Below are positions 7,446-15,639 of a stretch of DNA of 64,000 nt, in pieces. Made by a program: the position numbers and the translations under genes. The notes beneath the pieces were generated by a model. It worked only from the letters and a program-made list of their open reading frames with translations. It searched no databases and had not been told where the DNA came from. Origin of the DNA: Streptomyces glaucescens (GTDB lineage: Bacteria; Actinomycetota; Actinomycetes; Streptomycetales; Streptomycetaceae); NCBI RefSeq assembly GCF_000761215.1, contig NZ_CP009438.1, positions 4,605,501-4,669,500 of the forward strand. The letters run 5' to 3'. Every line of letters begins with the position of its first letter. Position 1 is the stretch's first letter.

Positions 7446-9293
7446 ATGTGCGGAATCGTGGGATACGTGGGGCCGCAGGCGGCGCTCGATGTCGTGATGG
7501 CCGGGCTGAAGCGGCTGGAGTACCGGGGCTACGACTCCGCGGGCGTCGCCGTGCTCGCGGACGGCGGGCTGGCCGCCGCCAAGCGGGCCGGGAAGCTGGA
7601 CAACCTGGAGAAGGAACTGGCGGAGCGGCCCCTGCCGACCGGGACCACCGGCATCGGGCACACCCGCTGGGCCACCCACGGCGGCCCGACCGACGCCAAC
7701 GCCCACCCGCACCTGGACAACGCGGGCCGGGTCGCCGTCGTCCACAACGGCATCATCGAGAACTTCGCCGCGCTGCGTGCCGAACTCACCGAGCGCGGAC
7801 ACGAGCTGAGCTCGGAGACCGACACCGAGGTCGTGGCGCACCTGCTCGCCGAGGAGTTCTCCTCGTGCGCGGACCTCGCCGAGGCGATGCGGCTGGTGTG
7901 CCGGCGGCTGGAGGGCGCGTTCACCCTGGTCGCGGTGCACGCCGACGAGCCGGACGTGGTGGTCGGCGCCCGCCGCAACTCCCCGCTCGTCGTCGGCGTC
8001 GGTGAGGACGAGGCCTTCCTCGCCTCGGACGTCGCCGCGTTCATCGCCCACACCCGCGACGCGATCGAACTCGGCCAGGACCAGGTGGCCGAGCTCCGCC
8101 GGGACGGCGTGACCGTCACCGGCTTCGACGGCCGCCCCGCCGACGTGCGCGCCTACCACGTCGACTGGGACGCCTCGGCCGCCGAGAAGGGCGGCTACGA
8201 CTACTTCATGCTCAAGGAGATCGCCGAGCAGCCCAAGGCGGTCGCCGACACCCTGCTCGGCCGCGTCGACGCGTCCGGATCGCTCACACTGGACGAGGTG
8301 CGCATCCCGCCGAACGTGCTGCGCGAGGCCGACAAGGTCGTCATCGTGGCGTGCGGTACGGCCTTCCACGCCGGGCTGATCGCCAAGTACGCCATCGAGC
8401 ACTGGACGCGGATCCCCTGCGAGGTGGAGCTGGCCAGCGAGTTCCGCTACCGCGACCCGATTCTCGACCCGCAGACGCTGGTCATCGCGATCTCCCAGTC
8501 CGGCGAGACCATGGACACCCTGATGGCCCTGCGGCACGCCCGCGAGCAGGGCTCCCGGGTGCTGGCGATCTGCAACACCAACGGCTCGACGATCCCGCGC
8601 GAGTCGGACGCCGTGCTCTACACGCACGCCGGACCCGAGGTCGCCGTCGCCTCCACGAAGGCGTTCCTCACCCAGCTCGTCGCCTGCTACCTGGTCGCCC
8701 TCTACCTGGGCCAGGTGCGCGGCACCAAGTGGGGCGACGAGATCCGGGACGTCGTCCGCGAGCTGTCGAAGATCGCCGGTGAGGTCGAGCGGGTGCTGGA
8801 GACCATGGGTCCGGTGCGGGAGCTGGCGCGCGGCCTCGCGCACAAGAACACCGTGCTCTTCCTCGGCCGTCACGTCGGCTACCCGGTGGCCCTGGAGGGC
8901 GCGCTCAAGCTCAAGGAACTGGCCTACATGCACGCCGAGGGCTTCGCGGCGGGCGAGCTGAAGCACGGGCCGATCGCGCTGATCGAGGAGGACCTGCCGG
9001 TCGTGGTGGTCGTGCCGTCGCCGCGCGGCCGGTCCGTGCTGCACGACAAGATCGTCTCCAACATCCAGGAGATCCGCGCCCGCGGCGCCCGCACCATCGT
9101 CATCGCCGAGGAGGGCGACGAGGCGGTCGTGCCGTACGCCGACCACCTCGTCCGCGTGCCCGCCACCCCCACCCTGCTCCAGCCACTGGTCGCGACGGTG
9201 CCGCTCCAGGTCTTCGCCTGCGAGCTGGCCACGGCCCGCGGCAACGAGGTGGACCAGCCGCGGAACCTGGCGAAGTCGGTGACCGTGGAGTAG
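7446..9293 (+). CDS. glmS: Glutamine--fructose-6-phosphate aminotransferase (isomerising)
   Basis: GlmS makes glucosamine-6-phosphate from fructose-6-phosphate and glutamine, the entry step to UDP-GlcNAc and the cell wall. The 615-residue product begins MCGIVGYVG, so Cys2 becomes the N-terminal nucleophile of the glutaminase domain. HTRWATHG and HNGIIEN follow, then two SIS isomerase domains with ISQSGETMDT, a STKAF motif, and the C-terminal tail ending KSVTVE. It appears to be read from a leaderless transcript. Confidence 0.98.
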   Translation: MCGIVGYVGPQAALDVVMAGLKRLEYRGYDSAGVAVLADGGLAAAKRAGKLDNLEKELAERPLPTGTTGIGHTRWATHGGPTDANAHPHLDNAGRVAVVHNGIIENFAALRAELTERGHELSSETDTEVVAHLLAEEFSSCADLAEAMRLVCRRLEGAFTLVAVHADEPDVVVGARRNSPLVVGVGEDEAFLASDVAAFIAHTRDAIELGQDQVAELRRDGVTVTGFDGRPADVRAYHVDWDASAAEKGGYDYFMLKEIAEQPKAVADTLLGRVDASGSLTLDEVRIPPNVLREADKVVIVACGTAFHAGLIAKYAIEHWTRIPCEVELASEFRYRDPILDPQTLVIAISQSGETMDTLMALRHAREQGSRVLAICNTNGSTIPRESDAVLYTHAGPEVAVASTKAFLTQLVACYLVALYLGQVRGTKWGDEIRDVVRELSKIAGEVERVLETMGPVRELARGLAHKNTVLFLGRHVGYPVALEGALKLKELAYMHAEGFAAGELKHGPIALIEEDLPVVVVVPSPRGRSVLHDKIVSNIQEIRARGARTIVIAEEGDEAVVPYADHLVRVPATPTLLQPLVATVPLQVFACELATARGNEVDQPRNLAKSVTVE

Positions 9294-9402
9294 GCGCGCC
9301 GGCGGACACGTCGGGCGACCGCACCGCCCCCGGGGCGCGCAGGCGTGCGGGGAGCGGGAGGCCGCCGCGGGCCGGCAGCCCGGGCACGCGGGCGTCCGCC
9401 CG

Positions 9403-9408
9403 TAGGGT
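9403..9408 (+). promoter_or_regulatory. -10 element for leaderless acpS
   Basis: TAGGGT ends 7 nt before the ATG of acpS at 9416. No ribosome binding site is visible between the -10 and the start codon. Confidence 0.6.
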
Positions 9409-9415
9409 GCTCGCC

Positions 9416-9787
9416 ATGAGCATCATCGGAGTCGGAATCGACGTCGCCGAGATCGACCGCTTCGCGGCGTCCCTGGAGCGCACCCCCGCGCTGGCCCAGC
9501 GCCTGTTCCGGACGAGTGAACTGCTGCTGCCCAGCGGGGAACGCCGCGGCCCGGCGTCCCTCGCCGCCCGCTTCGCGGCGAAGGAGGCCCTGGCCAAGGC
9601 CCTGGGCGCGCCGCCCGGTCTGCTCTGGACGGACGCGGAGGTCTACGTCGAGGACAGCGGCCGGCCCCGGCTGCGGGTCACCGGCACGGTCGCGGCCCGG
9701 GCGGCCGAACTGGGCGTCCGCTCCTGGCATGTGTCCCTCAGTCATGACGCGGGGGTGGCCTCGGCGGTGGTGATCGCCGAGGGGTGA
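9416..9787 (+). CDS. acpS: Holo-[acyl-carrier-protein] synthase
   Basis: AcpS transfers 4'-phosphopantetheine from CoA to the serine of acyl carrier proteins, switching on fatty acid and polyketide carriers. The 123-residue product has the N-terminal GVGIDVAEIDRF (Mg-binding Asp), the RFAAKEALAKALG motif with the catalytic Glu-Ala-Lys region, and the C-terminal WHVSLSHDAGVASA. ATG 9416 fits both the family N-terminus and the -10 element 7 nt upstream. It follows glmS by 122 bp and has its own promoter. Confidence 0.96.
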   Translation: MSIIGVGIDVAEIDRFAASLERTPALAQRLFRTSELLLPSGERRGPASLAARFAAKEALAKALGAPPGLLWTDAEVYVEDSGRPRLRVTGTVAARAAELGVRSWHVSLSHDAGVASAVVIAEG

Positions 9788-9891
9788 GCGCGCGCCGCCA
9801 CCCGCCTCGGCGGAGAGGAACGGCCGCCGTGCGCGCGGCTCCTCCTGCCGTGCGACGGACAACCTGATCGACGTACGGGAGACTCGGACGC

Positions 9892-11358
9892 ATGCGGACT
9901 GCGTACGGCGTGGAGACGGTCAGGGCGGCGGAGCGGGCACTGATGGCGCGGCTGCCGGAAGGCACCTTGATGCAGCGGGCGGCGGCGGGCCTCGCCACCG
10001 CCTGCGCGCAACTGCTGGGGCGGGTGTACGGCAGCCGGGTGGTGCTGCTCGTCGGCAGCGGGGACAACGGGGGCGACGCCCTCCACGCCGGGGCCCGGCT
10101 CGCCCGCCGGGGCGCGGGCGTCACGGCCGTCCTCCTCTCACCCGGGCGGGCGCACCCGGGCGGACTCGCGGCACTGCGCCGGGCGGGCGGCACGGTCGCG
10201 GACCCCGGAGCGGGGGAGCGCCTGATCGAGCGGGCCGACCTGGTCGTCGACGGGATCGTCGGCATCGGCGGCAAGGGCGGGCTGCGGGCCGAGGCCGTCC
10301 CCCTCGCCCGGGCCGCCGCGCGTTCCCGGGCCGCCGTCGTCGCCGTCGACCTGCCGAGCGGGGTCGACGCGGACACCGGCGAGGTGCGGGGCGCGGCCCT
10401 GCGGGCCGACCTGACCGTGACCTTCGGGACGCACAAGCCGGGGCTGCTGATCGATCCGGCGCGCGAGTACGCCGGCCCGGTACGGCTCGTCGACATCGGG
10501 CTCGGGGCCGAGCTGCCCGCCGATCCCGAGCTGGAGGCGCTCCAGCACGCGGAGGTGGCGGCGCTGCTGCCGGAGCCGGCGGCGGAGAGCGACAAGTACC
10601 GGCGCGGGGTGGTGGGCATCGCCGCCGGGTCGGCGCGGTACCCCGGGGCGGCGGTGCTGGCGGTCGCCGGGGCGCTGCGCGGGGGCGCCGGTGCGGTGCG
10701 GTACGTGGGGCCCGCCGGGGACGCGGTCATCGCCCGCTTCCCCGAGACGCTCGTGTCCGACCGGGGGCCGAAGCGGGCGGGGCGCGTCCAGGCCTGGGTC
10801 GTCGGGCCGGGCGCCGGGGACGACGCCGGGACGGTCGCGGAGGTGCTGGCGGCCGAGGTGCCCGTGCTCGTCGACGCCGACGGGCTGCGGCTGGCCGACG
10901 CCGGGGCCGTACGGGCGCGGACGGCGCCCACCCTCATGACCCCGCACGCCGGGGAGGCGGCGGCGCTGCTCGGGGTGAGCCGCGAGGAGGTCGAGGGGGC
11001 GCGGCTGGCGGCGGTGCGGGAGCTGGCGGGCCGGTACGGCGCGGCGGTGCTGCTGAAGGGGTCGTCGACCCTGGTGGCCCCGGCGGGTGGCGCGGGCACG
11101 GTCCGGGTGAACCCGACGGGCACCCCCTGGCTCGCCACGGCCGGCAGCGGGGACGTGCTGTCCGGGCTGGCGGGGTCGCTGCTGGCGGCGGGGCTCTCCG
11201 CGGTCGACGCGGGCAGCGCCGGGGCGTATCTGCACGGGCTGGCCGGGAGGTTCGCGGCCCAGGGGGCGCCGGTGGGGGCCCGGGACGTGGCGGAGGCGGT
11301 GCCGAGGGCCTGGCGGGACGTCCGTGCGGGCGCCCTCGGCCCGGGCGGCACGGGCTGA
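9892..11358 (+). CDS. Bifunctional NAD(P)HX epimerase / ADP-dependent NAD(P)HX dehydratase
   Basis: This enzyme repairs hydrated NADH and NADPH. The 488-residue protein fuses a YjeF N-terminal epimerase domain (about residues 1-210, with the loop GSGDNGGDA in place of the usual GNNGGDG-type sequence) to a YjeF C-terminal carbohydrate-kinase-like dehydratase domain (about 225-480). The second domain has the GTPWLATAGSGDVLSG nucleotide-binding motif and a MTPHAGEAAALLG motif. The start at 9892 has a weak -10-like GAGACT 7 nt upstream and no ribosome binding site. It lies between acpS and alr, as in mycobacteria. Confidence 0.94.
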   Translation: MRTAYGVETVRAAERALMARLPEGTLMQRAAAGLATACAQLLGRVYGSRVVLLVGSGDNGGDALHAGARLARRGAGVTAVLLSPGRAHPGGLAALRRAGGTVADPGAGERLIERADLVVDGIVGIGGKGGLRAEAVPLARAAARSRAAVVAVDLPSGVDADTGEVRGAALRADLTVTFGTHKPGLLIDPAREYAGPVRLVDIGLGAELPADPELEALQHAEVAALLPEPAAESDKYRRGVVGIAAGSARYPGAAVLAVAGALRGGAGAVRYVGPAGDAVIARFPETLVSDRGPKRAGRVQAWVVGPGAGDDAGTVAEVLAAEVPVLVDADGLRLADAGAVRARTAPTLMTPHAGEAAALLGVSREEVEGARLAAVRELAGRYGAAVLLKGSSTLVAPAGGAGTVRVNPTGTPWLATAGSGDVLSGLAGSLLAAGLSAVDAGSAGAYLHGLAGRFAAQGAPVGARDVAEAVPRAWRDVRAGALGPGGTG

Positions 11359-11579
11359 GCCGGGCGCCCGGCCGAGCCGGGCCCGGAGCCGGAGCCGCAC
11401 CGGGGCGCCCGTGCGGGCCTCGGCGGCGGGCCGGTCCGGGTGCGGCGCGTGGCGACGAGGCCGCGGACCGGGACGTGTCCGTGCGGGACCGCGGCCAGGC
11501 GCCCGGGAACCGGCCCCGGCGAGCCGCCGCACCCCCGCGGTCGGCCGGGCCGCCGGGGGCCTCTGAGACACTGGGCGCG

Positions 11580-12791
11580 ATGAGTACGACTGCACATCTG
11601 CCGACCGCCCCGCTGCGCGCCCGCGCCGAGATCGACCTGGCCGCGCTGCGCGCCAATGTGCGGGCCCTGCGTGCCCACGCGCCCGGCGCGGCCCTGATGG
11701 CCGTGGTGAAGTCCGAGGCGTACGGCCACGGCGCGGTGCCGTGTGCCCGCGCGGCCGTGGCGGCGGGGGCGACCTGGCTGGGCACCGCCACGCCGGAGGA
11801 GGCGCTGGTGCTGCGGGCCTCCGGGGCGGTCCCCGCGGACGTGCGGATCCTGTGCTGGCTGTGGACCCCCGGCGGGCCGTGGCGGGAGGCCGTCGAGGCC
11901 GGCATCGACGTGTCCCTGAGCGGGATGTGGGCGCTGCGGGAGGTCACCGCCGCCGCACGGCTGGCGGGAGCGCCGGCGCGGGTGCAGCTCAAGGCCGACA
12001 CCGGGCTCGGGCGCAACGGCTGCCCGCCCGGCCGCGACTGGGAGGAACTGGTCGGGGCCGCGCTGCGCGCCGAGCGGGAGGGCCTGGTGCGCATCACCGG
12101 CCTGTGGTCGCACTTCGCCTGCGCCGACGAGCCGGGCCACCCCTCCGTCGCCGCCCAGCTCGCCCTGTTCCGCGAGATGGTGGCGTACGCGGAGGACCGG
12201 GGCGCGCGCCCGGAGGTGCGGCACATCGCCAACTCACCGGCCACCCTCACCCTCCCCGAGGCCCACTTCGACCTCGTCCGCCCGGGCATCGCGCTCTACG
12301 GCGTCTCGCCCAGCCCGGAACTCGGCACCCCCGCGGACTTCGGACTGCGGCCGGTCATGACCCTCTCCGCGTCACTGGCCCTGGTGAAGCAGGTGCCGGG
12401 CGGGCACGGCGTGAGCTACGGCCACCACTACACGACCCCGGGCGAGACCACCCTCGGCCTGGTCCCCCTCGGCTACGCGGACGGCATCCCCCGGCACGCC
12501 TCGGGCGCCGGACCGGTGCTGATCGGCGGCAAGTGGCGGACGGTCGCGGGGCGCGTGGCGATGGACCAGTTCGTCGTCGACCTCGGCGGTGACGAGCCCG
12601 CGCCGGGCGAGCAGGCGGTGCTGTTCGGGCCGGGCGATCGCGGGGAACCCACTGCGGAGGACTGGGCGCAGGCCGCGGGGACCATCGCGTACGAGATCGT
12701 GACGCGGATCGGGACCCGGGTGCCCCGCGTCTACGTGAACGAGGACCCGCACGAGGGTGCTCGGCCGGCGCACGGCGACGCCGGCCGGTGA
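11580..12791 (+). CDS. alr: Alanine racemase
   Basis: Alr converts L-alanine to D-alanine for peptidoglycan. The 403-residue PLP enzyme has the lysine that binds PLP at residue 44 (in VVKSEAYGHG, where the common form is VVKADAYGHG), the barrel motif LVRPGIALYG, and the second catalytic base Tyr280 in GVSYGHHY. ATG 11580 is chosen because the conserved N-terminus begins there and GACACT lies 7 nt upstream as a possible leaderless -10. The hydrolase gene starts 10 bp after its stop. Confidence 0.96.
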   Translation: MSTTAHLPTAPLRARAEIDLAALRANVRALRAHAPGAALMAVVKSEAYGHGAVPCARAAVAAGATWLGTATPEEALVLRASGAVPADVRILCWLWTPGGPWREAVEAGIDVSLSGMWALREVTAAARLAGAPARVQLKADTGLGRNGCPPGRDWEELVGAALRAEREGLVRITGLWSHFACADEPGHPSVAAQLALFREMVAYAEDRGARPEVRHIANSPATLTLPEAHFDLVRPGIALYGVSPSPELGTPADFGLRPVMTLSASLALVKQVPGGHGVSYGHHYTTPGETTLGLVPLGYADGIPRHASGAGPVLIGGKWRTVAGRVAMDQFVVDLGGDEPAPGEQAVLFGPGDRGEPTAEDWAQAAGTIAYEIVTRIGTRVPRVYVNEDPHEGARPAHGDAGR

Positions 12792-12801
12792 GGAGCGGCA
12801 G

Positions 12802-14052
12802 GTGAGCCAGAGCAACGCGGAGGCGGTCGCGGACGCCGCGGCCCTCGTCTCCGCCACGGGGGCGGCCGGGAACTGGCGCCGGGCGACCGGGATCGCGGGC
12901 GCCGCGATAGGCGTGCTGGCCGCGGGCGCCGCCGCGGGGGTGGCGCTGGAGCGGATGACCGTGGGGCGCGGGATGCGCCGCAAGGCCCGCCTCGCCCTGG
13001 ACTCGACGGGCCCGTACGGCGCGCTGCGCGGCACCCCCGGCAAGGCGTACGCCGACGACGGCACGGAGCTGTACTACGAGGTCGACGACGTCGAGCCGGA
13101 CACCGGCGAGGCCGTCAGCCCGCGCCGCCGCCGGCTCTTCGGCCGCAAGGCGCCCGCGCCCGTCACGGTGGTGTTCAGCCACGGCTACTGCCTGGGGCAG
13201 GACTCCTGGCACTTCCAGCGCGCGGCGCTGCGCGGGGTGGTGCGCACCGTGCACTGGGACCAGCGCAGCCACGGCCGGTCGGGGCGTGGGGCGGCGCAGC
13301 TCCGGGACGGGACGCCGGTCAGCATCGACCAGCTCGGCCGTGATCTGAAGGCCGTGCTCGACGCCGCCGTGCCGGAGGGGCCGATCGTGCTGGTCGGGCA
13401 CTCCATGGGCGGGATGACGGTGATGGCGCTGGCCGACCAGTACCCGGAGCTGATCCGGGAGCGGGTGGTCGCCGTGGCACTCGTCGGCACGTCCTCGGGG
13501 CAGCTCGGCGAGGTCAACTTCGGGCTGCCGGTCGCCGGGGTCAACGCGGTGCGCCGGGTGCTGCCCGGGGTGCTGAGGGCGCTGGGGCAGCGGGCCGAGC
13601 TGGTGGAGAAGGGACGGCGGGCCACCGCCGACCTGTTCGCCGGGATCATCAAGCGGTACTCGTTCGCTTCCCGGGACGTCGACCCGGCGGTGGAGCGCTT
13701 CGCCGAGCGGATGATCGAAAGCACCCCGATCGACGTGGTCGCCGAGTTCTACCCGGCCTTCACCGAGCACGACAAGACGGCGGCGCTGGCCCGCTTCGCC
13801 GAGCTGCCGGTGCTGGTGCTGGCCGGGGTGCAGGACCTGGTGACGCCCAGCCGGCACAGCGAGGCCATCGCCGATCTGCTGCCGGACGCCGAGCTGGTGC
13901 TGGTGCCGGACGCCGGGCACCTGGTGATGCTGGAGCACCCGGAGGTGGTCACCGACCGCCTCGCCGACCTGCTCACCCGCGCGGGTGCCGTGCCCGCAGG
14001 GGCTACCGTGGGTGGCTATGGAAGCACCAGCGGCACCGCACGACCCGGCTGA
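12802..14052 (+). CDS. Alpha/beta hydrolase with N-terminal membrane anchor
   Basis: The 416-residue protein has a hydrophobic segment at about residues 27-48, then an alpha/beta-hydrolase fold. It shows an oxyanion-region VVFSHGYCLGQDSW, the nucleophile elbow VGHSMGGM, and a late Asp/His pair (LAGVQDLVTP and VPDAGHLVMLEHP). GTG 12802 has GGAG 7-10 nt upstream; the frame also reads back into alr but without similarity. It belongs to the alr-tsaE block, and its last 35 bp overlap tsaE. Substrate unknown; the anchor suggests action at the inner face of the membrane or outside it. Confidence 0.85.
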   Translation: MSQSNAEAVADAAALVSATGAAGNWRRATGIAGAAIGVLAAGAAAGVALERMTVGRGMRRKARLALDSTGPYGALRGTPGKAYADDGTELYYEVDDVEPDTGEAVSPRRRRLFGRKAPAPVTVVFSHGYCLGQDSWHFQRAALRGVVRTVHWDQRSHGRSGRGAAQLRDGTPVSIDQLGRDLKAVLDAAVPEGPIVLVGHSMGGMTVMALADQYPELIRERVVAVALVGTSSGQLGEVNFGLPVAGVNAVRRVLPGVLRALGQRAELVEKGRRATADLFAGIIKRYSFASRDVDPAVERFAERMIESTPIDVVAEFYPAFTEHDKTAALARFAELPVLVLAGVQDLVTPSRHSEAIADLLPDAELVLVPDAGHLVMLEHPEVVTDRLADLLTRAGAVPAGATVGGYGSTSGTARPG

Positions 14053-14560
14053 GCACGACCCGGCCCGAAACGGCCCGGCCGTCACCGAGCTGACCGTCAC
14101 CTCCCCCGACCAGATGCGCGAGCTGGGCCGCCGGCTCGCGAAACTGCTGCGCGCCGGCGACCTGGTGATGCTCACCGGGGAGCTGGGCGCCGGCAAGACC
14201 ACCCTGACCCGCGGCCTCGGCGAGGGGCTGGGCGTGCGCGGCGCGGTCACCTCCCCGACGTTCGTGATCGCCCGCGTGCACCCCTCGCTCGGCGACGGTC
14301 CGCCGCTCGTCCACGTGGACGCCTACCGGCTGTCCGGCGGACTGGACGAGATGGAGGACCTGGACCTCGACGTCTCGCTGCCGGACTCGGTGATCGTCGT
14401 GGAGTGGGGCGAGGGCAAGGTCGAGGAGCTGACCGACGACCGGCTGCACGTCGTCATCCACCGGGCCGTGGGCGACACGACGGACGAGGTGCGGCACGTG
14501 ACGCTGACCGGGATCGGCGGGCGCTGGGCCACGGCGGACCTGAACGCGCTGACCGCCTGA
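14018..14560 (+). CDS. tsaE: tRNA t6A37 threonylcarbamoyltransferase complex ATPase TsaE
   Basis: TsaE is the P-loop ATPase that resets the TsaB-TsaD complex during N6-threonylcarbamoyladenosine synthesis on tRNAs reading ANN codons. The 180-residue product has Walker A GELGAGKTTLTRG, the TSPTFVI motif, HVDAYRL, and VIVVEWGEG. ATG 14018 lies inside the end of the hydrolase gene, so the two are probably co-translated. tsaB, rimI and tsaD follow after an interruption of about 1 kb holding a small gene and an antisense gene. Confidence 0.95.
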   Translation: MEAPAAPHDPAEHDPARNGPAVTELTVTSPDQMRELGRRLAKLLRAGDLVMLTGELGAGKTTLTRGLGEGLGVRGAVTSPTFVIARVHPSLGDGPPLVHVDAYRLSGGLDEMEDLDLDVSLPDSVIVVEWGEGKVEELTDDRLHVVIHRAVGDTTDEVRHVTLTGIGGRWATADLNALTA

Positions 14561-14638
14561 GCGCCGGCGGGAGTCCGGACTCCCGGGACCGCGCCGCACG
14601 CACGCGCCGTACGGCGGCACACCCCCCGCGGATCGTCA

Positions 14639-14675
14639 CCGACGTCCCGTCGGCATCTTCCCGACGGGACGTCGG
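14639..14675 (+). terminator. Hairpin terminator after the alr-tsaE block
   Basis: A perfect 15-bp inverted repeat (14639-14653 with 14661-14675) encloses the 7-nt loop CATCTTC. It lies about 80 bp after the tsaE stop and just before the promoter region of the small gene at 14775. Confidence 0.75.
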
Positions 14676-14728
14676 GAAGATATTGCGCCGGGGCGGCCGG
14701 GCGTGGTCACATGGTATCCCGTTCGTAG

Positions 14729-14747
14729 TTAGGTCTGCCTAACCACG
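14729..14747 (+). promoter_or_regulatory. Possible iron box (DmdR/IdeR-type operator) over the promoter of the 54-codon gene
   Basis: TTAGGTCTGCCTAACCACG matches 14 of 19 positions of the DtxR/IdeR-family consensus TTAGGTTAGCCTAACCTAA as I remember it. All but two mismatches are in the last three bases. The core GTTAGG-TCTG-CCTAAC is a perfect dyad. A TGGTCA at 14704-14709 and TAGTTA at 14726-14731 (16 bp apart) could be the promoter, so a bound repressor would cover the -10 region. The link to iron is inference. Confidence 0.45.
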
Positions 14748-14774
14748 TCCGCCGCCAGGTCCCAGGAGGCGTCC

Positions 14775-14939
14775 ATGCAGGCTCCGGAACGAGATGAGAC
14801 GCGGCCGCGCGCGGTGCCCGCGGTGTCCATGCGCGACCTGCTGGCGTCCTGTGCGGCGGCGACGGCGGTCTCCACGCCGCCGCGCGAGCCCCGCCGGCCG
14901 GAAGCCGAGCAGCGGGGCGGGCACCGCGAGGCCGCGTGA
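14775..14939 (+). CDS. Small protein of 54 residues, function unknown
   Basis: An ATG at 14775 follows a perfect AGGAGG (14764-14769) with 5-nt spacing, and the frame runs to TGA 14937-14939. The product begins MQAPERDETRP, has a central segment SMRDLLASCAAATAVSTPP, and ends in a charged, disordered-looking tail. There is no signal peptide or full membrane helix, and a single Cys. I believe similar short proteins with the MRDLLASCAAA segment occur in other streptomycetes but cannot check. The possible iron box upstream suggests control by a DtxR-family repressor. It is convergent with the gene ending at 14960, 20 bp away. Confidence 0.6.
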   Translation: MQAPERDETRPRAVPAVSMRDLLASCAAATAVSTPPREPRRPEAEQRGGHREAA

Positions 14940-14959
14940 CCGCCGGACCGGCGTTCCCC

Positions 14960-15511
14960 CTATCGGATGACGACGACCTTCTGGCCGATCGTCGCGAAGT
15001 CCCACATCGCGTCCCCGTCGGCGCGGGACGCCCGGATCCCGCCGGCGCGGGTGCGCCGGTCCGGGGGCATGGTGGAGCCGTCCACCGCCGCGCTGAAACC
15101 GATCGTCACACCGTCCGCGTCGGCGAAGCGGACCACGTGCTCGATGAGGGCGCCGTCCGTGCCGGTGATCCGGTTCGAGCGTGACGTGACGGCGTAGACG
15201 CCGGTCTCCGGGTCCACCGTGCCCGGTGTGACGGCGAAGGTGCGCAGCACCTTGTCGCCCGGGGCCACCAGCCACACCCGGTCGTCGGCCAGCGAGTACA
15301 CGACCCGCTCGCCCCGGCCCGAGCCGGCCGGCAGCGCCGCCGGGTGCCGCACGTCACGCGGCGCCTTCGACACGGCCGCCGCGGGCTTGCCGGCCCGCGG
15401 CTGCGCCAGGTCGGCCGGAACGTTCGCCGACGCCTGGTAGGCGAGGTACCCGACCGTCACCATCGCCGCCGTCGTCAGCCCGGTCACGAACCCGGCACTG
15501 CTGCTGGCCAC
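14960..15511 (-). CDS. Membrane-anchored L,D-transpeptidase-like (YkuD fold) protein lacking the catalytic residues
   Basis: The 183-residue product has one N-terminal hydrophobic segment (about residues 7-26, GFVTGLTTAAMVTVGYLAYQ), which is probably an anchor or signal. It is followed by an Ala/Pro linker and a domain of about 110 residues. VVYSLADDRVWLVAPGDKVL and the PETGVYAV region match the first half of YkuD domains. The last part aligns with the active-site motif SHGC(I/V)R, but here it reads RAGGIR, so Gly158 sits in place of the nucleophilic Cys and Ala156 in place of His. The earlier GIHG-type motif reads GFSA. GTG 15511 follows GGAGG. It is divergent from tsaB. I infer a non-catalytic role, such as binding peptidoglycan. 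Confidence 0.7.
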   Translation of the reverse strand: MASSSAGFVTGLTTAAMVTVGYLAYQASANVPADLAQPRAGKPAAAVSKAPRDVRHPAALPAGSGRGERVVYSLADDRVWLVAPGDKVLRTFAVTPGTVDPETGVYAVTSRSNRITGTDGALIEHVVRFADADGVTIGFSAAVDGSTMPPDRRTRAGGIRASRADGDAMWDFATIGQKVVVIR

Positions 15512-15627
15512 GGGCGCCCACCTCCGTGTCGTATGTCCGAAAGATCCTGATACTTCCGTAACGGTAGGCGACGGTAGCAGCCGGGGAGCGGGGGACCGGG
15601 ACTTCCGACACGGGTCCCGGGGAGCCG

Positions 15628-15633
15628 TAGGCT
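15628..15633 (+). promoter_or_regulatory. -10 element for leaderless tsaB operon
   Basis: TAGGCT ends 6 nt before the GTG of tsaB, with no ribosome binding site between. It would drive the overlapping genes tsaB-rimI-tsaD and the 89-residue gene. Confidence 0.55.
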
Positions 15634-15639
15634 GTTGGC

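Noticed and set aside
6441..9146. Open frame of about 900 codons antisense to the ABC permease and glmS
   Set aside because: High GC leaves few stop codons in the antisense frame. The product is His/Gly/Asp/Val-rich with no domain, and the plus strand is a certain glmS.
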